Shown here: positions 6,666 to 10,834 of the stretch, piece by piece
How positions within the stretch are numbered: position 1 is the stretch's first letter
How the letters are laid out: each line of letters starts with the position of its first letter
Assembly (NCBI GenBank): GCA_900552775.1
Contig: USAP01000049.1
Coordinates: 1 to 10,834 of the forward strand
From: an uncultured Eubacteriales bacterium
GTDB taxonomy: Bacteria > Bacillota > Clostridia > UMGS1883 > UMGS1540
DNA: 10,834 bases
Reading direction: 5' to 3'
Position numbers and translations under genes: made by a program
Notes under the pieces: generated by a model
Told to the model about the DNA's origin: nothing
Database searches by the model: none
Seen by the model: only the letters and a program-made list of their open reading frames with translations

Positions 6666-8014
6666 AGATATTGGTTTGCGTTAAAATCATAAAGGGCGAT
6701 GTAAATCCGTTTGACGAGTGTGCGCTTGAGGCGGCGCTGAGGCTTTCGGACGATGTTACGGTGCTTTCTATGGGACCGGTTTCGTGCCGTGAGCCGCTTC
6801 AAAAACTGACGCGCCTCGGGGCGCGGTGTATACTGCTTTCGGACAGCGATTTTGCCGGTTCCGACACGCTTGCAACATCGTATATTTTGTCCGAAGCGGC
6901 AAAAAAAGCAGGGTTTGACCTGATAATCTGCGGCAGACAGAGCATAGACGGCGACACGGGGCAAGTTGGCGCGATGATGTCGCATATGCTGGATATAAGG
7001 CTTTATCCGTTTGTAACAAAGCTTGAGGGACTTAGGGCGCATATGCGGAGCGGCAAAACGGAGGATATAAAGCTGCCTGCGCTTATTACGGTTGAGAGGA
7101 TAAATACTCTGCGCTTTCCGTCTATACGCTCACGTGCCGGCGAGGTCACGGTGTGGGACAATTCCGTTCTTGGTGCCGACAGAGAGCGGTGCGGCATTTC
7201 GGGTTCGCCGACAAGGGTTATAAAAAGCTTTGAAAACGAAAGCGGAAAAAGACACTGCCGTTTTATAAAGCTTTCGGAGCTCGATGAGATAATTAAAAAC
7301 TACAGAAGAAAACCGCGCGCCGTGCGTGAAAGCCATGGCAAGCTTAAAAAGGTATGGTGTGTGGGAGAAGAGGCGGCGGCTGAAGCCTTGTGCATTTCTG
7401 ACGATATTAAGGTGTTGGAAGAAAACAATCCGCTTTTGATTGCAAAGTATGCAAAAGAAGAAAAGCCGAACGCAATTTTGTGGAAAGCGGATTTGGAGGG
7501 CAGAACTGCCGCTCCGATTTGCGCGGCGGAGCTTTCGGCAGGTCTTTGCGCAGACTGCACGGAACTTGAAACTGACGGCGAAACTCTTTTTATGTACCGA
7601 CCGGCGGGAAGCGGCAAAATATATGCGAAGATAAAATGTATTACGGCTCCGTGTTTAGCCACTGTGAGAACTGCCGCGCTCGGCGGAAGAATAACGGTTT
7701 CGGCAGGGAAGGGCGCAAAGGATGCGCTTGAAGCTGTGCACACTTTTGCAAAAAAATACGGAGCGGATTTCGGCGCGTCGCGTGCCGCGGTTGACATGGG
7801 ACTTGCGCCGTACGAAGCGCAGATAGGACTTACGGGAAAAAGTATATCGAGCGATATATATATAGCAGTCGGGATTTCCGGTGCGGTGCAGCATATGTGC
7901 GCCGCCGAAGGGTGCGGACTTATAATAGCCGTAAATTCCGATAAAAATGCGGACATATTCGACTATGCCGATATGGGAATAGTATGCGCCGCCGAAAGGC
8001 TGAGAGATATATGA
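6662..8014 (+). CDS. Fused electron transfer flavoprotein, beta and alpha subunits in one chain (EtfB-EtfA)
   Basis: A 450-residue protein joining two ETF subunits. Residues 1-188 are EtfB-like: MKILVCVK, then NPFDECALEAALRL (15-28), the nucleotide motif IDGDTGQVG (95-103), LPALITV (138-144), RFPSIRSRAG (151-160) and GSPTRV (181-186). After a linker of about 40 residues, 230-450 is EtfA-like: EGRTAAPICAAELSAGL (279-295), LATVR (332-336) and the FAD domain SRAAVDMGLAPYEAQIGLTGK (373-393), with YIAVGISGAVQH (400-411) and a final IFDYADMGIV (432-441). It should bind FAD and carry electrons from the operon's oxidase and Fe-S protein. It is compact: separate EtfB (~260) and EtfA (~320) total about 580 residues. 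The usual ~20-residue insert after CVK and much of EtfA domain I are missing. It holds 17 cysteines, including CADC (296-299). There is no clear ribosome binding site, so translation is probably coupled by the ATGA overlap. Confidence 0.88.
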   Translation: MKILVCVKIIKGDVNPFDECALEAALRLSDDVTVLSMGPVSCREPLQKLTRLGARCILLSDSDFAGSDTLATSYILSEAAKKAGFDLIICGRQSIDGDTGQVGAMMSHMLDIRLYPFVTKLEGLRAHMRSGKTEDIKLPALITVERINTLRFPSIRSRAGEVTVWDNSVLGADRERCGISGSPTRVIKSFENESGKRHCRFIKLSELDEIIKNYRRKPRAVRESHGKLKKVWCVGEEAAAEALCISDDIKVLEENNPLLIAKYAKEEKPNAILWKADLEGRTAAPICAAELSAGLCADCTELETDGETLFMYRPAGSGKIYAKIKCITAPCLATVRTAALGGRITVSAGKGAKDALEAVHTFAKKYGADFGASRAAVDMGLAPYEAQIGLTGKSISSDIYIAVGISGAVQHMCAAEGCGLIIAVNSDKNADIFDYADMGIVCAAERLRDI

Positions 8015-9192
8015 TTATTAAAAACGGAAAAGTTGTAACAAAAGAAAAAATACTTTCCGGATTCGATATAAAATGCGAAAACGGAAAAATTACGGAAATT
8101 GCGGAGAATCTGCCGCCCTGCGATGATACTCTATTTGCCGACGGTATGTTTGTGCTGCCGGGTCTTGTGGATATTCATACTCACGGCGGATACGGCGCGG
8201 ATTTTATGGATGCCACAAAAGAGGCTTTTGACACGGCGCTTTCGTTTCATATGCAAAACGGCACGACTTCCGTGCTCGCATCAAGCGTAACGGCGCCCGT
8301 TGAAAGCATAGAAAAAATGCTTTGCGCAACGCGCGGATATATGAAGAAGAGCGGCGGTGTGTGCCGCGTTTTGGGTGCGCATATAGAAGGTCCGTTCATT
8401 TCTTATAAAAACAAGGGTGCGCAAAAAGCGGAATATTTAAAAATACCGTCCAAAGACGGATATTCGTTTATAACGGATAATGCCGACATCATTAAAAATG
8501 TCACAATAGCTTCGGAACTTGACGGGGCGGCAAAAATGACAAAAAAGCTGACTTCTCTGGGAATAACCGTTTCGTGCGGACATGATGACGGCAATCTTTT
8601 AACTCTTTTGCCGTGTATTGATGCCGGAATGACAAACTGTACGCACTGGAGCTGTGCGATGAGCTCCGCGGCGGTGCGTGACGGAGTGAGAAATGTAGGT
8701 CTTACGGAGCTTGCACTTATAGATGAAAGACTCACGCTGGAACTTTTGGCAGACAATCATCATCTGCCGCCCGAGATGGTAAAGCTTGCATATAAGTGCC
8801 GCGGAGCGGACAAATTGTGCATAGTTTCCGACTGTCTCCGTGCCGGCGGCATGCCGCGTGACGGCAGAGTGTATTCTCTCGGAGCCGGAGCGGAGGGAGA
8901 AACCTCTCGGTTTATTGTATCGGACGGTGTGGCGCGCCTTACGGACGGAACAAGATTTGCCGGAAGCATTCAGCCTCTCGGGCAAATGATACGCAATCTT
9001 GTTTTTGACTGTAATATACCGCTTGTTGACGCCGTTAAAGCCGCGTCGGCAAACCCGGCGAAAATTATAGGCGAAGACGGGTTTGTTGGTTCAATAGAAA
9101 AGGGCAAGGCGGCGGACTTTTATATTTGCGATGCGGCTCTCAATCCAAAAATGACGATAGTAAATCAGATAATAAAAAATAAATTAATGTAA
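8011..9192 (+). CDS. nagA: NagA-family amidohydrolase (N-acetylglucosamine-6-phosphate deacetylase-like)
   Basis: A 393-residue TIM-barrel amidohydrolase, the usual NagA length. Metal and catalytic motifs are in place: DIHTH (54-58), HIEGPF (124-129, Glu126), GHDDG (190-194, His191), TH (211-212), His251 and the catalytic Asp274 in VSD. Known NagA removes the acetyl group from GlcNAc-6-phosphate. Substrate-loop motifs differ from typical NagA: THWSCAM (211-217) instead of THLYNAM/THLFNAM, ADNHH instead of ADGxH, and AGSIQPLGQM (317-326) where AGSxLTM-type sequence is usual. A related N-acylated sugar or aminocyclitol is therefore possible. The start at 8011 gives the normal N-terminus (MIIKNGKVV) and an ATGA overlap with the ETF gene; an in-frame ATG 27 bases upstream adds a basic tail atypical for the family. 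It is paired with the NagB-like gene 22 bases downstream. Confidence 0.85.
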   Translation: MIIKNGKVVTKEKILSGFDIKCENGKITEIAENLPPCDDTLFADGMFVLPGLVDIHTHGGYGADFMDATKEAFDTALSFHMQNGTTSVLASSVTAPVESIEKMLCATRGYMKKSGGVCRVLGAHIEGPFISYKNKGAQKAEYLKIPSKDGYSFITDNADIIKNVTIASELDGAAKMTKKLTSLGITVSCGHDDGNLLTLLPCIDAGMTNCTHWSCAMSSAAVRDGVRNVGLTELALIDERLTLELLADNHHLPPEMVKLAYKCRGADKLCIVSDCLRAGGMPRDGRVYSLGAGAEGETSRFIVSDGVARLTDGTRFAGSIQPLGQMIRNLVFDCNIPLVDAVKAASANPAKIIGEDGFVGSIEKGKAADFYICDAALNPKMTIVNQIIKNKLM

Positions 9193-9195
9193 AAC

Positions 9196-9207
9196 AAGGA
9201 AAGGAAG
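9196..9207 (+). promoter_or_regulatory. Ribosome binding site deciding a GTG start for the NagB-like gene
   Basis: A purine run AAGGAAAGGAAG ends 7 bases before GTG at 9215. The nearby ATG at 9213 is followed at once by TGA, so it cannot start the gene. The GTG at 9215 fits both spacing and frame. Confidence 0.65.
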
Positions 9208-9214
9208 ACCTAAT

Positions 9215-10036
9215 GTGAAAGAAACATATTATTGCAGCCCCGAAGAATTTGCAAAAAACAGCAAGATTCCGCTGCGCGTTATGAAGACGGAAGAATCCAT
9301 GTACGAAGAAATCGGCAGACTCATGGCAGATACGATAAAAAATAACGGAGATGACAAAACGGTTATAATTTGCCCCGTGGGGCCAATTGCACAGTACACT
9401 CACTTTGCAGATATAGTAAACCGCGAAAAAATTAGCCTTAAAAACTGCTGGTTTATCAATATGGATGAGTATCTGACAGATGACGATAAAACAATAGCTT
9501 ACAACAATCCTCTAAGCTTTCATGCCACCATGGACAGAATGCTTTATTCAAAGATTGACCCCGAGCTTTTGATGCCCGAAAGCCAAAGGCTTTTTCCGAT
9601 TCCGGGAAAAGAAAAGGAAACAGATGAGCTTTTTGAAAAGCTCGGCAAGGTTGATATCTGTCTTACGGGCGTCGGCATAAACGGACATATTGCATTTAAT
9701 GAGCCGGCAGAGCCGGGAGACGATATAACCGATGCGGAATACATGGAGCTCGGAACGCGCTGCATGGATATTTCGCGCGAAACGATAGTAAATAACGGCG
9801 CTCACAAAATCCGCGGCGCTTTGGATATATTTCCGAAAAGATGCATAACCCTGGGCGTAAAGCAGCTTATGAAAGCAAAGGTTTTGAAGGTTTATCTCTA
9901 CTGCGACTGGCAGTGGGGAATTGCGAGGAAAATAGCTCTTGAGCCTGCGTCGCGCTTTATGCCGGCTTCATTTTTGCAGCTTCATGATAATGCGGAGATG
10001 GTAATAACGGAGGATTTGTATAATTTTATGCTGTAA
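9215..10036 (+). CDS. NagB-family protein (glucosamine-6-phosphate deaminase/isomerase-like), divergent phosphate site
   Basis: A 273-residue NagB/RpiA/SugarP-isomerase-fold protein, close to the 240-270 residues of NagB. Clear family motifs are NMDEY (82-86, catalytic Asp84), NPLSFH (98-103, usual HP.SYH), GVGINGHIAFNEP (152-164, with His158 and Glu163) and PASFLQLH (250-257). NagB converts glucosamine-6-phosphate to fructose-6-phosphate and ammonia. Two phosphate-binding places look changed: the N-terminal loop usually reading G.(S/G)TP is CPVGPIAQY (53-61), and the segment where E. coli NagB has GSQKA reads CDWQW (230-234), losing the lysine. TR (181-182) of the SRTR motif is kept. The protein may therefore use an unphosphorylated or differently phosphorylated amino sugar. 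It starts at GTG, is the last gene of the operon, and is followed by hairpins. Confidence 0.85.
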   Translation: MKETYYCSPEEFAKNSKIPLRVMKTEESMYEEIGRLMADTIKNNGDDKTVIICPVGPIAQYTHFADIVNREKISLKNCWFINMDEYLTDDDKTIAYNNPLSFHATMDRMLYSKIDPELLMPESQRLFPIPGKEKETDELFEKLGKVDICLTGVGINGHIAFNEPAEPGDDITDAEYMELGTRCMDISRETIVNNGAHKIRGALDIFPKRCITLGVKQLMKAKVLKVYLYCDWQWGIARKIALEPASRFMPASFLQLHDNAEMVITEDLYNFML

Positions 10037-10058
10037 TATGCTTGTATCGGGCATATTA
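10034..10058. repeat. Small inverted repeat overlapping the stop codon of the NagB-like gene
   Basis: TAATATGC (10034-10041) and GCATATTA (10051-10058) are perfect 8-base inverted arms around a 9-base loop. The left arm contains the TAA stop codon. It lies just before the strong terminator hairpin and may be a 3'-end stabilising stem or an accessory terminator. Confidence 0.45.
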
Positions 10059-10072
10059 TCGGTAAACAAAAA

Positions 10073-10110
10073 CAAGGTGCTGCAAAACGGTTTCGTTTTG
10101 CAGCACCTTG
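10073..10110. terminator. Bidirectional intrinsic terminator between convergent genes
   Basis: A perfect 17-bp stem (arms 10073-10089 and 10094-10110) closes on a 4-base GTTT loop. On the minus strand the stem is followed by TTTTTGTTT, a good U-tract for ending the AraC-type transcript. On the plus strand it is followed only by CTTT, with As beyond, so for the operon the U-tract is weaker, but the stem is very strong. The position between two convergent stops fits a shared terminator. Confidence 0.88.
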
Positions 10111-10120
10111 CTTTAAAAAA

Positions 10121-10834
10121 TCACCTCAGCGACGATTTATATTCCGAAGGCGACATGCCGCATATTTTCTTAAACTGCATTGAAAAATAGTACGGCGAAC
10201 TGTAACTTAATAAATTTGATATTTGATTTATATTGTATTTTCCGCTGCGCAGAAGCATTTTTGCTTCTACCGTTTTTAAATTGTTGTAATATTGCATAAC
10301 GGAATATCCGGTGTGCTTTTTAAACTCCGTGCACATCATGGTTTTGCTGTAGTTTAAATCATGACATATCTGTTCTATTGAAACGTTTCCGTAAATATTT
10401 TTTCTGAGATATTCCGCAACTTTTTCACACATGTCGCTGTTAAATTCGCTTTTTGAAAAGAATAAAGTTCCGGTATCCGCTTCGGTAGTTTTTCTGACAA
10501 GATTTATAAAAAGCAGTTCCAAATATGCTTTGATATACTGAAAGCTTGCAAATTTAAGATTTTTTTCATCCTTTTCTTCAAGCTGTCGAAGATTGTACTG
10601 TATTGCAGGAAGTTCTTTGCTTGGTGCGGTATCAAAAGGGTTGTTCGGAATTTCTGAAATAAGGTTTTTAATTATTTCGCGGGATTCTTTGTCAAGCTGT
10701 GGGTTGTATTTCGGGATAGAATAAAGAATCTCGCTTTTTGATGTAAAGGTTAATATAAACACGTGCGGACGAACAGGGCTTTCACCCACGTCTGTAATTT
10801 GATGATATTCGTTCGGCTGATGCAGATACATGTC
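10121..10834 (-). CDS. AraC-family transcriptional regulator (5' part cut by window edge)
   Basis: The frame is open to the right edge of the window, so the protein start is outside. The 238 visible codons hold the end of a cupin-like sensor domain (LHQPNEYH close to the edge, the usual P..YH pattern of AraC cupins), a middle linker, and a complete C-terminal double helix-turn-helix of about 100 residues. The latter includes VSIEQICHDLNYSKTMMCTEF and the second motif ending YYFSMQFKKICGMSPSEY, the classic AraC/XylS signature, close to the C-terminus. An ATG at 10829-10831 exists but would begin inside the sensor domain, so it is unlikely to be the real start. The gene is convergent with the catabolic operon and shares its terminator. 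AraC proteins next to sugar operons often activate them in response to the sugar; that link is inferred. Confidence 0.87.
   Translation of the reverse strand, partial: DMYLHQPNEYHQITDVGESPVRPHVFILTFTSKSEILYSIPKYNPQLDKESREIIKNLISEIPNNPFDTAPSKELPAIQYNLRQLEEKDEKNLKFASFQYIKAYLELLFINLVRKTTEADTGTLFFSKSEFNSDMCEKVAEYLRKNIYGNVSIEQICHDLNYSKTMMCTEFKKHTGYSVMQYYNNLKTVEAKMLLRSGKYNINQISNLLSYSSPYYFSMQFKKICGMSPSEYKSSLR

Noticed and set aside
7300..7956. 218-codon minus-strand frame opposite the EtfA-like half
   Set aside because: It is Ser/Ala/Pro-rich antisense of a well-supported gene, without recognisable motifs.
7984..8010. Earlier ATG for the NagA-like gene, adding nine residues (MRRRKAERY)
   Set aside because: It lies inside the ETF gene; the ATG at 8011 gives the normal NagA N-terminus and an ATGA coupling.
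9213..9218. ATG TGA start-stop minimal frame just before the NagB-like gene
   Set aside because: It could in principle slow ribosomes, but it arises naturally from an A-T before the GTG start and nothing else supports a regulatory role.
1..10834. tRNA, rRNA, CRISPR arrays, insertion sequences or attachment sites
   Set aside because: I looked for cloverleaf ends, spaced repeats, transposase motifs and terminal inverted repeats and saw none; coding density leaves only the 144-base leader and the 84-base convergent gap.

Overview
The window looks like part of a chromosome from an anaerobic Firmicute, probably a Clostridia-type gut or sediment bacterium. The evidence is strong AGGAGG-type ribosome binding sites, very AT-rich non-coding DNA beside moderately GC-rich genes, and ferredoxin-like and electron-transfer-flavoprotein proteins. 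I cannot name a species.

Layout. Positions 1-144 hold an AT-rich leader with a near-consensus promoter (TTGAAA, 17-base spacer, TATAAT). From 145 to 10036 nine genes run in the same direction with gaps of 0-22 bases or short overlaps, so they read as one operon: FAD-linked oxidase (YgcU/alkylglycerone-phosphate-synthase type), iron-sulfur protein (GlcF type), class II aldolase, PfkB-family sugar kinase, IolB-family isomerase, FGGY-family sugar kinase, a single-chain electron transfer flavoprotein (beta and alpha subunits fused), NagA-family deacetylase, and NagB-family deaminase/isomerase. A tandem pair of hairpins at 10034-10110 closes the operon. A convergent AraC-family regulator follows on the minus strand and runs off the right edge.

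How the genes may work together (inference). The oxidase, the iron-sulfur protein and the fused ETF resemble the three-part redox modules of ETF-linked lactate/glycolate-type dehydrogenases, so they probably oxidise a sugar-derived alcohol or hydroxy acid and pass electrons through ETF. NagA-like and NagB-like proteins suggest removal of an acetyl and an amino group from an amino sugar or aminocyclitol. The IolB-like isomerase, two kinases from different families and a class II aldolase suggest isomerisation, phosphorylation and C-C cleavage to triose-level products. The set matches no complete textbook pathway: there is no iolG/E/D, no transporter and no ordinary nag context. Three members carry changes at conserved functional positions: the iron-sulfur protein has lost its CCG-domain cysteines, and NagB and NagA are altered in their substrate loops. 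The most interesting reading is an undescribed ETF-coupled catabolic pathway for a modified (amino or deoxy) sugar or cyclitol. Its substrate cannot be determined from sequence alone.
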